Origin: Brienomyrus brachyistius
Taxonomy: Eukaryota > Chordata > Actinopteri > Osteoglossiformes > Mormyridae
Reading direction: 5' to 3'
Length of the DNA: 64,000 bases
NCBI RefSeq assembly: GCF_023856365.1
Contig: NC_064544.1
Span: 24,838,399 to 24,902,398 of the forward strand
The notes beneath the pieces are model-generated. The model was not told the origin of the DNA, made no database searches, and saw nothing but the letters and a program-made list of their open reading frames with translations. This document shows, piece after piece, positions 43,543 through 56,182 of this stretch (position 1 is its first letter; each line of letters begins with the position of its first letter). The position numbers and the translations under genes are program-made.

Positions 43543-43819
43543 GTTAACCCTTGTATCTGTGCTGTGCCTTATGCATTAAATCACATGTACTCCCATCTGC
43601 TCATTTGAGACACAGGAACCAACATCTGCCGCACCGCAAAGAGACATTAGTTACAGCGCAGTTCCAATTTGATTTGATTTTCTACTACAGAAGAGTCAGC
43701 TTGGTAAAGGCTGGGTTGCATAGAGATGATGATGTACTGTTCACACGGTGAACATCACGATTTACTACGTGCAATAATTTTTTTTTACTGTATGCTAATT
43801 TCTGCAAGAACTGCCAGTC

Positions 43820-43969
43820 TGTCATGGCCAGCTCCTACGATCCTCGTGTTTGACACGCACCCCGATTATCCACATGTGCTTCCCTGATTGTACCCAGCCG
43901 TACCTTGTTGTCTCGTCTATTTGAGTCCATGTCTTGAGTCCACCTCACCCGTTTTCACGGATCGTGACA
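43820..43969 (+). repeat. 5' LTR with internal deletion
   Basis: TGTCATGGCC..GATCGTGACA. Compared with the 3' LTR it lacks about 140 bp between 'gagtccatgtcttg' and 'ccgttttcacgg', including the GTCTGTCATT transcript-start block. Because both LTRs are copied from one template, the loss must be after insertion or by later recombination. Confidence 0.85.
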
Positions 43970-43970
43970 G

Positions 43971-43980
43971 AATGACAGAC
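43971..43980 (+). other. Putative self-priming primer-binding site
   Basis: AATGACAGAC, one base after the 5' LTR. Its exact complement GTCTGTCATT is in the 3' LTR at about 45870-45880. Confidence 0.55.
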
Positions 43981-45845
43981 TGCAAGAAAAGAGAGGTGCA
44001 GCAGACCGAGGACCAACGTCTCGGTCTGCCGCATGAGGTCGACTATTAGCTGAACCAGCCCGACGTCCGGGAGGACCCCGTCGTGCTGGATTTTGCCACC
44101 CGAAGCAGCGATCTCCTGCTGGTGACGTCCCCACCTGGGGACAGGTACTGCCTGGGAGAGGTGCGCTCCAACCTCCACCAGTTGGTCCAGTGCATGACGG
44201 CCCGGAGTTTGGGACTGGACATACCGTGCGTCGCGGAGGTCGTTCCCAAGCCATCCGTCCCATTGGACGCAGAGCGGCCTCCCGCGGTCGGAACGACGAG
44301 AAGGAAGAAGAAGAGGAAGAAGCCGGCTTCCCTCCCAGCTGGTGAACTGGAGGACTCCCCGGCTCACCGTTGCTGCTAAGTTGCCAGAGCAGGCAGCTTT
44401 CCCCATCCGGGGAAAGCACCCAGCTGCCGAGGAGCTACCGCCTCCCCTTGAGCGGTACTCTTACCGGCCAGAGTGACTGGCCCACAAGGGCCATCCCGCG
44501 TGTGCCCCGGACACTTAAAGGGGCCATGCCCGTCTTGCCCGCACGGGACCTACCGGTCCTGCTGCCTGCGGCTCCAGCGCCCGAGCAGCTGCCCTTGCCT
44601 GCAGCTCCAGCGCCCGAGCAGCCGCCCCCGCTACTGCCTGCACAGCCCGAGCAGCCGCCTGCGCAGCCCACGCAGCCGCCTCCGCTCCCGCCTGCGCAGA
44701 CCGCTTAGCCGCCTCTGCTGCCACCTGCGCAACCCGAACAGCTGCCTCCGCTGCCGCCTGCAGCTCCCGAGCAGGCGCTCCCTCTACCTGCGGCTCCCGC
44801 GCCCACGCCAGAGGCGCTCCCTCCGCCTCTAATGACTGTACCCCCTGTAACTCCTGATCCTGACCCCACTCCTGTCCCTCCTGCCCTAGTCCCCGAGGAG
44901 GTCCCGGACAGTCCAACCACCACTCCTCCCTCCTTGGAGGTAGAGGAGCTGGAATGGGACCCCTCGGGGACCCTCCTGATGACACCTCTGCCCTCACCCC
45001 GGCGAGCTGGACCCCGGCCAAGGACTCACATGTCTGTGTCCCACAAGGGGAGAGGACACAGACGTAGGGCTGGGGTCCCACCCACCCTGCCCCCTGGCTC
45101 GCCCTCCCTCGCCTGCGCTGGGGTTCAGTCGGTGCCTGCGGGTCCTGGCCCTCCGGGTCGGCTGTCGCCTGCAGGTCCCCCTCCACAGCCTCGTCGCCCT
45201 GCCTCACTCCATCCTCCAGCTCCTTGTCGGTCGCCTGCGGGCTCCCCGGACGTGGCTCCTCTGTCGCCTGCAGTTCCCCCCGCTCCAGCACGTCGGAGGA
45301 CGTCGCCGCCTGCTGCAGCTCCCCCCCTCTCCTTGCCCTCGCCAGGGTGCCCTCCGGCTCCCTCGTCCCCTTCCCTGGGTCTCCTTCCACCTCCCTCCTC
45401 GACCCCTCCGTCAGTCCCTCGCCCTGCCTCCTCTGCTGCTCCGAGGTCCCCTCCCGGCCTCCTGGGGCCCCTCCGACGGCCACCCGTCGCCCGCTGGGGC
45501 TCCCTCGGGCTCCCCTTTATTCCCCTTCCTTCTCTCCCTACTCTCCGGTCTGTATCCCTCCTTTGTTTGCTTCCCCTCTCTCTGCCCTTTTGTCCTGCCT
45601 GTTCCCTCCGTGTCCCCTTTTCTGATCTGTTTGTCTGCCTTCCCTGTCCTTTGTCAGGACCTGTCATGGCTTATGCCCCTATGTCAGTTTTGTCTGTCCG
45701 TCCTGTTCCCAAGAGAGCGCGCCTTTGGGGGGGGGGTTCTGTCATGCCCGGCTCGTACGATCCTCGTGTGTGCCACGCCCCCCTGATTATCCACGTGTGC
45801 TTCCCTGATTGTACCCAGCCATACCTTGTTGTCTTGTCTGTTTGA
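43972..45845 (+). pseudogene. Degenerate proline-rich ORF of the second LTR element
   Basis: The start MTDCKKREVQQTEDQRLG matches the sister element only at its first residues and stops after about 25 codons. A segment at 44083-44379 reads LDFATRSSDLLLVTSPPGDRYCLGEVRSNLHQLVQCM, which looks more like ordinary coding sequence than the rest. From 44370 to 45845 a proline-rich frame (PAAPAPEQ, LPPAQPEQ repeats) is broken by one TAG at 44706-44708 and then open for 337 codons, including the conserved KGRGHRRRAGVPP block. The frame register is the same as in the young copy. Confidence 0.5.
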
Positions 45846-46027
45846 GTCCATGTCTTGCCTCAGTTCCTTGTCTGTCATTGATGTTAGTAAATGTCCGTGC
45901 TCCTGTTCTGTCCTGCCCGTTCCGCTCCTTTTAATAAACCCCTAGTTTACCCCGAATTCCGCCTGTCTGCCTGCTTCCTGCCTGCTCGCCTGCCTGTTCG
46001 CCTCTCCCGTTTTCACGGATAGTGACA
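45740..46027 (+). repeat. 3' LTR
   Basis: TGTCATGCCCGG..GATAGTGACA, preceded by a G run (45727-45736). Contains 'ttgtctgtcattgatg' and AATAAA. The AATAAACCCC part corresponds to 'attaaactccc' in the young LTR. Confidence 0.9.
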
Positions 46028-46239
46028 CAGTCGTGTTAGCATCAAATGGTAGTGTAATTAGTATTCACTTGCACAAATTTGCATTAGAAGTCCATTCCGT
46101 TTAGATGTTCTATAGTATATTTTGTAGTAGGAAGTTTCGAATTATTGGGATTGCATCAATACAATACATGTGCGATGCAGGTACTACCTCCCTCCCACTT
46201 ATCAAAGGGTGGAACTTATTTTGTGTCTATATTTTTCAA

Positions 46240-46325
46240 TGCCTACATTGCCTCTTTTATGCAAACGCACACAGACAAAACATGAGTTGTAATACAAAAA
46301 TAAATTTGTTGTTGTTGTTGTTGAG
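46240..46325 (+). mobile_element. LINE 3'-tail fragment with (TTG)n end
   Basis: 'gtaatacaaaaataaatttgttgttgttgttgttg' matches the end of the tail at 1300-1336. Very short, 5' truncated. Confidence 0.4.
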
Positions 46326-46429
46326 TTATCTTACCAAGTTGACATCCACTGCTGTAATACCATTTAGTGCTGGTTGTAGAAATCAGGGTTTGTTAACTCT
46401 AGATATGTAAAACTTACTTTGTAGTGTAC

Positions 46430-46757
46430 CCCACAACTCCATACATTTATTTTCTGTAACCATTTATTCAGGGCTACAGGGGGTCTGGAGCCTATAGATG
46501 GAAAGCAGAAAGCAACGCAGGATGGGGAAACCCCTCACAGCACACATTCATACCTATGGCAATTTTATGACTTCAATTAATTTACGCATGTTTTTGGACT
46601 ATGGGGGGGGGGGGGGGGGGGGAGAGACCAGAGTACCTGGAGGGAATCTCACAACAACACAGGGAAAACATGCAAACTCCATACCAGGAACCCTAGCAGA
46701 GACTCAAACCCTGGCCCCAGAAGTATGAGGCAATAGTGCTGACCACCATGTCACCCC
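46430..46757 (-). mobile_element. Old V-SINE with a G-run expansion
   Basis: Diverged but complete in order: 'ctgtaaccatttattcagggc', 'ggagcctata', 'catgtttttggactatggg', 'acatgcaaactccata', 'gaccaccatgtcacccc'. The normal 'tgtggggggaaacc' is expanded to about 19-20 G at 46603-46622. Confidence 0.75.
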
Positions 46758-47455
46758 TAATAATAATAAAAATAAATCAAATGTACACTTTTTCAGTCAT
46801 ATGCACAGAACAGCAGTATCTCTATGCATTTTGACTATTCACATAGTGGTGATGCAACAAGCTTGATTTGGTCATGCTTTCAACCCTGCTAGTGAGCACA
46901 ATTATGGCTTGGGTACAGATTGGGAACAACTCGCATACATAATGTAAAACCACCAGTTTGCAGTACTGCTCAGGTATGGCTTGGTTCTTGGTGGCAGTAG
47001 AAAAGTGCCAAAAGACTTAGAATTTGGAAAAAAAACTTCCACAACTGGATCCTCACTCCTCAAAGTATTATTGTTTTTACTCAAATATTTGTATTTTTTT
47101 GGTCTTTATCCTTATTTCATAATGCAGAAATAATCTACCGATACATTCAGAATTTGTGTTTTGTCCCTTTATTGGTATTGCTAAGGTGCCCAAATAAGTC
47201 ATTTGGGTTGGTTTGTCTAATCATGTGACTTTTTTCCTTTAGAACAAAATTAGGAAATCAAATTGTGTTTTGTCTTCATCTGTCTGCATTCTGTCCCCTG
47301 AAATTGCAGGGCAACCTTTTTGACAGGGACAGATGATAGTAATAAATACAAACTGAGTTTTTGTTTGCCAGGGTAAAATGGTCCGTCTCAGACCACAGAA
47401 TATAAACTTCATGTGTGGAAGAATGTTTAATAGGTTCAATTATAATTAATAATTA
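46758..47455. other. No feature recognised
   Basis: AT-rich DNA up to the Tc1 copy. Confidence 0.4.
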
Positions 47456-48851
47456 AAGCAAGTTTTTTTGTCCATTAAAATAACATCAGATTGATCAGAA
47501 ATACTGTGTAAATGATTATCATAGCTGGAAACAGCTATTTTTTTATGCAATATTTAGGTGTACAGAGTCCCATTATCAGCAACAATTAGTTCTGTGTTCA
47601 GGTGGAATGTTGTGTTTATAAATTTATAAGGTTAATTGATCATTAGAAAACCCTTTTGCAATTATGTTAATACAGATGAAAATTGTTGTGCTGACTAAAG
47701 AAGCAAAAAAACGAGTTTTCTTTGGACTAGTTACGCTCGTAAGTACCTGGAGCATCAGCAATTGTGGGTTTGATCACAAGCTCAAAATGGTAATAAACAA
47801 AAAACTTTCTTCTGAAACTTGTCAGTCTATTCTTTTTCTTAGAAATGAAGGCTATCTATGCAAGAAATTGCCAGGAACCTGAATATATTGTACAATGCTG
47901 CGTACTTCTCCCTTTACAGAGCAGTGCAAATTGGCTCTAAGCACAATATAAAGAGGAGAAGGAGACCCGGGTGCACAACTGAGTGAGAGGATAAATATAT
48001 TAGAATGTGTGACGCCTCGTAGGTCTTCAACAGGCAGCTTCATGAAATAATACCTGCAAAAGACCAGTCTCAGTGTCAACAGTGAAGAGGCAACTTCAGG
48101 ATGCTGGCCTTCTAGGCAGAATTGCAATGAAAAAGCCGCATCTCAGAATGACCAATAAAAAGAAAAGACTGAAATGGGCAAATGAACAGACACTGAACAG
48201 AGCAAGACTTTGGATAGATGAATGTATGTTACTACAAAAAAGAAATTTTGGGAGACACAGATCAAATGAAAAGACACTGGAGGAGTGCTTCACAACATCT
48301 GTCAAGCATGGTGGAGGCAATGTGATGGTCTGTGGCTGCTTTGGTGATGGTAAAGTGGGAGATGTCTACAGGTTAAAAGGAATCTTTAAGAAGGAAGGCT
48401 AGTACGCCATCTTGCAACGCCATACCATAACCTGTGAACAGAGCTTAAGAGGAGCCAGTTTCATCCTACAATAGGACAATGACCCAAACACAACTCCAAA
48501 CTATGCACAAACTATTTAGGGAAGAAACAGTCAGGTGGTATTCTGTGCATAATGGAGTGGCCAGTACAGTCAACTCAACTCTATTGAGCTGTTATGGGAA
48601 CAGCTTGACTAAATGGTATGTAAGTTTACATAAAGCCAAACCAACTTGTGGGAGATGCTACAGGAAGCTCGGGATGAAATCTTGTCAGATTACCTCAACA
48701 AATTAACATCTAGAATGCCCAAGGTGTACAAGGCTGTAATTGCTAGAAATGGAGGACTCCTTGATAAAAGCAAAGTTTAAAGAATATGTATGTTTTCATG
48801 GAAAACAAGGAAATTTGTAAGTGACCCAAAACTTTTCAATGGTAGTATATG
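47456..48851 (+). mobile_element. Tc1-like transposon, decayed
   Basis: The 5' non-coding part ('gctggaaacagctatttttt', 'cccattatcagcaac', 'ggttaattgatcattagaaaacccttttgcaatta') and the 3' end ('acccaaaacttttcaatggtagtatat') are typical of a fish Tc1 family. The right terminus resembles the usual Tc1 'aacttttgaacggtagtgta'; the left terminus is not clear. Confidence 0.8.
47787..48780 (+). pseudogene. Tc1-like transposase pseudogene
   Basis: Starts ATG 47787 (MVINKKLSSETCQSILFLRNEGYLCKKLPGT, then stop). Recognisable parts along three frames are the paired-like helix-turn-helix, a 'TVKRQLQDAGLLGRIAMKKPHLRMTNKKKRLKW' segment, 'SVKHGGGNVMVCGCFGDGKVGDVYRLKGI', the 'QQDNDPKH' equivalent as 'cctacaataggacaatgacccaaaca', and a tail ending at TAA 48780. 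Several stops and shifts; dead. Confidence 0.8.
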
Positions 48852-49217
48852 TCCAGAAATACTGTACAATTTGCTTCAAACTTGTTTTTTTCATTGGAAG
48901 ACTGATTAATATTCAGAATTCTGGTTATATATTTAAATGCATCATTTTCAAAATAAATCTATATGTATTTCAGACTGCAATGTAATAACAAAAGCATTAA
49001 AGTTCCCTAAATTAATTGGTTCTAGTTCCCCTTCTTTTCATTGTGAATGAGCATGGAACCAATCTCGGGAAGCATGGGGAAGGGGGCAGCATCACAGTTC
49101 GGTCCATTAAATGGACCATGCTACATTCACATTCACTTAAGTCAGATGGCTGTGATCTGTAGGAGGACACCTACAAAAACACAGAAAGAACACACAAACT
49201 CAGGCCCCTCTTTAAGC
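48852..49217 (-). other. Unassigned; faint SINE-like remnant near 49165-49215
   Basis: 'ggaggacacctacaaaaacacagaaagaacacacaaactcaggcccc' faintly recalls the reversed V-SINE/DANA centre. Otherwise nothing. Confidence 0.3.
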
Positions 49218-49218
49218 T

Positions 49219-49321
49219 AGTGTTTCTCAACCTGTCCTCAGTCTCCACATTTTTACTCCCTCCTAGCTCCAGGAAGAACAAAAATATGACTTGCCTGAGG
49301 ATCTCGAGTTAGAGAAACACT
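49219..49321. mobile_element. Short palindromic MITE (hAT-like)
   Basis: AGTGTTTCTCAAC at the left and GTTAGAGAAACACT at the right are inverted, with flanking imperfect repeats 'ctctttaagcta' and 'ctctaagctata'. About 103 bp; no ORF. The superfamily is inferred only from the end sequence and rough 8-bp flank. Confidence 0.5.
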
Positions 49322-49329
49322 ACTCTAAG

Positions 49330-51203
49330 CTATAATTCTCCAATAATTCTTTTTTGAAAATCTTCTTTTATTGGTTTTATTTAAAATGTTAATGTCTATA
49401 GTACCTTCAGTATTGTGTCCTACTATACAGGTTAAATCATTTTATATTAGTGTCCTGTGTTTTAGATACAAACATATGATTAGAAATCAATCATTTAAAA
49501 GCCTATGATAAGGTAGAAAATGACATTAACACTGATCTTCAGCTTAAATGAATGGGGTTTTTCAGCAAATCGGTAAACTTCGTAAATTTATACTTACAGT
49601 TTACGTACATTTACAAAAAATTATACAACACATTATTTAAGAACACAAAGCTGATACTTTAAATTGGATGGTACATATCCATTATAATTATATATTTTAT
49701 CACATAAAAACCGGCAAACTTTTTACTTAAGTATTGACTTAGATCTTATTTACTTCTCCTGATTGTTGAATATGCATCAATGAGATCCCAGTTAGGTTGG
49801 ACATATTGTCTGTACTTATTAGCTATGGCTCTGGTGCACTGTTCTGTTGCACTCACATAAAACATGTATAAAATAACTAATGTATTAACAGACAGCTACT
49901 ATGGATGTATATGCATGTATTTCCTCATATGTGCTTTCTTCCAATTTGAACTTGTTTTCAACAGTAAATATGCAGTACAATAACATTAGAGTTAACACAG
50001 TCTGTTTGGCTGTCATCTTATTGTTGGTCCTGTTCTTCTTGTGCATCCTGTTTTTTTCATGCAGAATTGTTTCACTCCAAAATCAGTGCAGACGAGGGAA
50101 GACTCATGCATCTGACAAGACAAGGAACGGCTCACTGCATTTGTCACTGCTGGAGTGAGACACGAAGAAAGTCACTGCGCTCTGCTTCATCTGTGATTCT
50201 GCACACATTCCTCCTTCCAAAAGTGATTTTCTCCTAACCTCATTCATTTGAGTTGAATGGAACAACAGAAGATGGGATGTGTACTCGCTACACATCCTTT
50301 GTCACTTTTACCAGCAATTATCCAGTCTCCACCCACCTCCGCCTTCTGCACACTTTCCAGGAAGAATTCCAGGTCATGGGGCTGCTTTTTGTGTTTGCAG
50401 CCTATCCCGGTACTGACAGTCTCAAACAACCACAGCTTGTACCCAGTCCGGGTATAAATTTGTTTTCTTTGTTTCTAACATCCTTCCCCTATACTACAGA
50501 GGAGGCAACCCAGTTAAATTCGACTGACATTTCACCATGTGTCACAGATAGTGAGGCAGGACAATTGATTGAAGAATTGCTTGATGGTGTCATTCGTGGT
50601 GTTGCAGGGGTGGAAAAAAAAATTGTACGGCAGATTGTGAGAGTTATTTATTGCTAATATTAGGAGCAGCCTTTTGAAACACCCTGCACTCCTAAGAGAT
50701 AAAAAACAGGCACGGAATTGAAGACAATGCAATACAATACATGTATTGTCATGATTACAATTGCTTGAAGTTATACTATTACTTTTGTACATTTGAATGT
50801 TACTGGCTAATTCATTTAGGTGTAATCTTAATAGCCTGTGTTTTTGAGTCCAGTGTGCTGCATTGCATACTTCTCCATCTTGCTTTAGCAATTGTATGTG
50901 CAGGCCTGTGGTCAGGAAGCATACTGCATAGGAGGGAGCCGCTATGAGGCGCAGGGTTTATCGGTTCCTGTTGTGTAGGAGGCATAATGCATGGATCAAC
51001 AATTTGATAAGGCCTCTACTTTTACTTTATCCCTCCCTCAAGAAGAGTGCTGTCAAATCAACCATGTTCTTCAAGCTGGGATGCTCAAGTGCAACTCCAC
51101 CCAGGCATGAGCAGTAACATATTTTATATTAGCCTACTCAAAGTTGGCAAGAATGTCTCTCAGTATCCTTCAGCATATTCTCTCTTCCGTGGGAACATTC
51201 CAT
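49330..51203. other. Long stretch without recognised feature
   Basis: About 1.9 kb. A 134-aa frame at 50253-50657 (+) and a 119-aa frame opposite (50532-50891, -) overlap; neither has a recognisable domain, so I do not call a gene. Confidence 0.4.
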
Positions 51204-51215
51204 ACAGGCTATTAT

Positions 51216-51334
51216 CCATCCATCCATTTTCCAAACCGCTTATCCTACTGGGTCATGGGTGGTCCGGAACCTATCCCAGAAGCAATGGGCACGAGGCAGG
51301 GAACAACCCAGGATGGGGGGCCAACCCATCGCAG
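51216..51334 (-). mobile_element. 5'-truncated V-SINE with perfect 12-bp target duplication
   Basis: Only the 119-bp 3' end is present (ccatccatcc..cccatcgcag). Perfect ACAGGCTATTAT repeats flank it (51204-51215; 51335-51346), so truncation occurred during insertion, as expected for target-primed reverse transcription. Confidence 0.92.
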
Positions 51335-51346
51335 ACAGGCTATTAT

Positions 51347-52234
51347 AAATAGATTAAATCATTGTTCCAAGATAGAATGAACAAGATTCTGGTAGTCTAT
51401 GGACAAAGAAATGCATTACATTTATTTAGCAGATTTGTCCAAGGCAACCTTATACATGAGGATCAGACAGCAACCCTGGAACAACTGGGGTAAAGGAGCT
51501 AACAGTGATTTGATTATTTGGCCACTTTCCATGACCTCCTGAGCAACAGATCCCTGACCTCCTGAGCAACAGATCCCTAAAGGCATCAGTCATTCTCCTC
51601 ACAGCACTTTTCCTAATCACATCATCATGTGAGAAGAGTTAGTCATAATTGCCCTTGATGATTTCAACATCACCTTAATGAAAAAGAAGCTCCCCTAGGA
51701 CCTTTGCAAAGATAAATGCTCCACACTGTTGGTGATGTCAAAGACTGCGACTGGCTCCATATTCAATACTCACTGCCATGTGTGCCTTTTTATAACCATA
51801 TAGACAAAAGATGCAGACACAGGACCTGTGAGGAACTTATCTCTATGCCTTTCTATAAGCCTTTATTTTACCCCATAGCTTCAAGCATTCAGTCATTGTT
51901 TGTTTTGAAATTGTTGTTTTATTACCTTGAAAACTCTTCTGGGAGGTTATAAAGAAGTGTTGCTTAGCAACAGGGGAAAGTGTGATCAACTAAAGGATTT
52001 TACTGATACAGGGTATTAAAAAAGTGAAAAAGTTGGAAAAAAAGCTCTCACAAAGGACCAGAAATGTGTCTCACATGGCTATGAGAACAATAGAATGAAC
52101 AGGTAACTACCAAAAAAATTAACAAATGAGGAGTAGGAGGCCTACTGAAATTGGGAGATTACAAACACATGCTATTCTTCTAGTGGATCTGGCAATTAAC
52201 ATTCAACATCTTCACAAAGCATTATAGAATCCCA
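51347..52234. other. No feature recognised
   Basis: A 'gacctcctgagcaacagatccct' unit is repeated in tandem at 51532-51578. Otherwise unassigned. Confidence 0.4.
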
Positions 52235-52335
52235 GGCCTAAGGGCCCCAGAAAGGAAGCCTGAGGTGACAGTGATAAGAAAAAACTCCCCCAGAGAGAAG
52301 AAGAAACCTTGGGAGGAACGAGACTCGTGCAGAAA
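52235..52335 (-). mobile_element. LINE 3'-UTR fragment
   Basis: 'aaaaaactcccccagagagaagaagaaaccttgggaggaacgagactc' is the reverse of the fish LINE tail block also seen at 1180-1215 and 21470. Confidence 0.5.
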
Positions 52336-54558
52336 GCCCATCAACTTCTGGCCAGAACAAGTTCACACAATTTAATGCAAGGTAAATTAAGGCTGATGGA
52401 GGGAAAGCACAGGTCGGCAGATGCATTATGTGGTTCCTTTCTTTCTGGACCACTGAGTGGTTTACTGAGTGGGAGGGGATGTAGAAAGTGCAGGAGCATG
52501 TGCAGAACAGAGCAGCAGTAATACAAGTAAGACTGTAAATTTGGTTTCAACATTTGCAGGGAACAAATCAGCCTTGAACCCCCTGCCCCCCAAATGTACA
52601 TGCTACACCCACAACATTGGTACGGACATATCCCTACTGTCCATACCAAAATCTATGTCCTTGCATGTGTGATAGAAAATTCATCATTATGCTAATCAGT
52701 AATCAATAATGAATATGGATGATTATGCAAAATGCATTACCTAATCAGTAATTAACACGAGTTTATAATGGTGCTGTTGATTTACACATACTGTAATGGT
52801 TGAAACAATGTAATCCTACTTGAATTAATTGATTGTATCAAACATATAATGCAAATTTGCTTATTATTTCTATTTTCTATAAAGGAACTAACATGTTTGC
52901 CAAAATACTGCTTGTTCAGCAGGGGGCCCGGGTTAAGGCAAAGACATGACCTGTGAAGTAACCTGTTGTATAAAATGCATGCATGGTATTGGATAAGGAG
53001 TAATGTAGAAAAAGAGAACAAGGGGCACATTTGGGAAGTGAGATAAAGTAATTGGATAAAATTAACCTGACTCAGAATGTTATTGCAAAAAGGAAAGTTC
53101 CCAAATAGATGGACTTGTTCTGAGCAGATAGGTGGGCCTCAAACAAGCAGAAGTAACTGGTGTCTCCAGATATCCGACCTTTCCTTGAACTGTCTGAACT
53201 TTTCTTGAACTATCTGATGACTGGCGCATTTTTGGCTATAAAAGATGTAAGCACTTGTTGTTTGGGGAGCAGAACACGAGACGCATGATTGCTGACTGTC
53301 TGTTCCCTTAGTATAATACAGTTTGTCAAACACTTACACATCCGACTTCGAGAAATTTCTTCCACACATGCAAGACAACACTGTAAAAATGAAGAAGCTC
53401 TTGCGCACTAATAATAACAATGAGGGAGATGTAGCTGTGAACACAGGCATGAGGAATCCCAACACATCACAGCATGCAAACAAAAGTGACAGCACTGCCA
53501 GTACAGTTCATAGAGAGTTGATGAGCCCCACCTAACCACAGTGGGTGCCTCTTATTGGCCATATGTGGTTCCACAGGTGCCTGTGATTGGAAGATCGCTA
53601 GATCTAATCCCTAGTTTAGCAGAATGATGTCATTGTTGGGCCCTCTAGCTTGATCCTTAACCCCCAATAGCTCCAGAGGCTGACCCTGCTTCCTCAATAT
53701 ACATCTGGTTTATTTGCTGAATAAAGTCAATGTAATGTACAGTAGAATCCTTTTCAGGCAAGCGTAGCCTTTTCCACTCTGTGAACTAATAACCTCCTCC
53801 TTAAGTGCAAAGCAAATAAGGGAGATTGTATGCACTTAAAAGATTGTACTTTGGGGCAGGGAAACTCAAAGCTTTATTAGTAACAGTGGTGTAAAATCAA
53901 TATGAAATTTAACAAGAAACCAGTGTAATGATGACAAAACATGTCTAATATGACCACATTTCCTGATTCTAGTACATTTATATATCATTTATTGGTTTAG
54001 CTAATACTTTTTCCAAATTGACATACAAGTGAGGAAAGTAAGACTCTTAAAGGACCAAAAATACACCCAGGAAGTAAAGCATTACAGTAGTCTAGCCTTG
54101 AACTGAAAGGCATGGATGAGTTTTCCGTATCATCAATGGATAAAATATGACTAAACTGTATATATAGCATATGTATAACCTTGGCATACTCAAATTAACA
54201 GTAACACAAAAAACTAACTAGAATTTCTGCTTTTCTCTAAAAAGTTACTGATATCTTGTTAGATGGCTAGAAGAACAATGCTTCTAGTAGTGGAGGTAGT
54301 CGGGAGAGGAGTGACCTAGGCCAGGTGTAGGTTGAAGTAACCAACACTGATCCAAGATGGGGTTATTTAAACAAAATGACAAATGGATACATTCCTTGAG
54401 ATCCACAATCTATATTTGTAACTTTGGGCTTAAGTCTCGGCTGTGAGGAGGGCTGGTTCATTCACAGAGTTCCAGCAGAATTTTGAGTCACTCAGATTAA
54501 AAATGTTAAAAGCAGATCTGTAACATAACATGGTAACAATTTAGGCTATGTTTTTAGT
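52336..54558. other. Long stretch without recognised feature
   Basis: About 2.2 kb of AT-rich sequence. Frames up to 102 aa without domains. Confidence 0.45.
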
Positions 54559-54931
54559 AATTTATAAACACATTCAGAATGTATTATAATGCATTCTTAA
54601 AGCATTATAAATATGGCTATGAACATTTTTATAAAGGAATAACATATTATACCCATGTTTATTATGTATTATGACTACCTTATGAAGCTCTCATCTATAA
54701 TGCACTTAGATTCCTTCATAATGCTGTACTAAGCATCCTTAATGCTTATATTGACCATTATAATGCATTATGAAGGGATACATAGTGCAATATAGATGAG
54801 GGCTTCATAAAACATTCATAATGCATAAAACACATAGTTATAACATGTTATGCCATTTGATAAATATTTATGGCCATGTTTTTAAAGCATTATGAATACA
54901 TTCTTATTTGTTATGAAAATGTTTATAAATT
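54559..54931. mobile_element. AT-rich palindromic MITE
   Basis: Left end AATTTATAAACACATTC, right end (reversed) AATTTATAAACATTTTC. Arms share 'gcattataa', 'atggc', 'ataacat', 'cttcataa' in mirrored order around the centre near 54740. A relative of the fragment at 13830-13980. Confidence 0.7.
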
Positions 54932-56182
54932 GTCCAACATGCCAGGTCTTCTGCCCCCTGACCCCCAAGACCATAAGCCCCAACACTGTTGGAAAGGAGG
55001 AACCAAGGAGATTTGGGCTGCTGACTGGATGGACAGCCCCAGGTTGAAGTGAAACAGAAGGCACAGGACTGGAGAACCCAAACCGGGATGTTAGATGGAC
55101 AAGAACACAAAATCAAAGACAAAACCCCCCAGAGACTAGATGCCAGCTGCACATCACAGCACACCAGCTGTGGAATGATGGCCACTTGGGATCATGATGA
55201 CCTAACACAGTAACTGACTAACCAGAACCTGAAGACCAATTCCAATCATGGACCCTGAACCTCAAGCCAACCCAACCCACCAAGTCAATGCCTGTGGGCT
55301 ACTTACAAGCAAATATGAAAAAATGAACCTACACAAACACAAAGAAAACAGACTTGCTGCACCAAGTCTGCAGACACAGATTAGCCCCAAAAATTAAACC
55401 TCTACCAAGGTAGCTACTGAGCCCCACTACTCCAAGAATAATGCTGATGACCATACAATGAGCACTGCACACTTGCTCTGCTTAAAAAAGTTTGGTCTCT
55501 AACCCAACCCACAGCAGGCTTAATTTCCTGAGTAAGTTAATCAGATAAGGTCTAGATCAGGTCTAAATATTAAATTTTCTTGTTACCCCAGGAATTTTAG
55601 GAGGAGATACAGAAAATAGATTTTGGCAGATATTCCACAGTTCCTTGTCTTTTCAACCTGTGTGGAGTTTTTCAGTCCTATTGCAAGAAAATCACATATG
55701 CCAGGCATGGCAAAGGATCGCAGCCAGTAATGCCTATAAGCATACAAAAAGTAGCAATGTATAAAGCTATTGGTTGTGAAAATGTAAAATACTCACTAGA
55801 TAAAATTAGTCAATGTCAACTTTATTCATAAAACACTTTTAAAACAACACTTCTTGATCTTGGGAAATTCAACAGCATCTTATCACAAGACCTGAGTGAT
55901 TTAGCTGGGATGTAGGGATGTAGGAGATCAGAGATAACTGGTGGTGATGACTATGACTGTTCCTGACCGAATTTTATACATTATGAATATTCCACTATTC
56001 GATGCTGCTCCCCCCATATAGACTATCTGGCAAATAGAACATCTATTGGCAAGATTTAGATTGCACACTGCAGCTCTCAATGCAGTTGGGTTCTATGGTG
56101 CACCCTTCTGCTTTGTTATTTCTTTGTTTACACTATGAGGCAGGCAACACAGGTACTTGTGTTTAAATCAAACTCTTATAGC
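54932..56182. other. No feature recognised
   Basis: About 1.25 kb, A-rich on the plus strand around 55000-55450. No gene supported. Confidence 0.4.

Larger units (their letters stand above)
43820..46027 (+). mobile_element. Second non-autonomous LTR element of the same family
   Basis: Flanked by the 5-bp duplication CAGTC (43815-43819; 46028-46032). The 5' LTR is 150 bp, the 3' LTR 288 bp. The interior starts like the copy at 18262 (GAATGACAGAC, MTD.KK) and its last 850 bp is clearly similar to it. More mutations indicate an older insertion. No gag/pol domain. Confidence 0.9.

Noticed and set aside
44515..45483. 322-aa minus-strand frame in the second LTR element
   Set aside because: An antisense shadow of the proline-rich region; no start or signal shared with the other copy's antisense.
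50253..50891. Overlapping 134-aa and 119-aa frames on opposite strands
   Set aside because: Neither shows codon bias, domain or regulatory context; chance open frames in AT-rich DNA.
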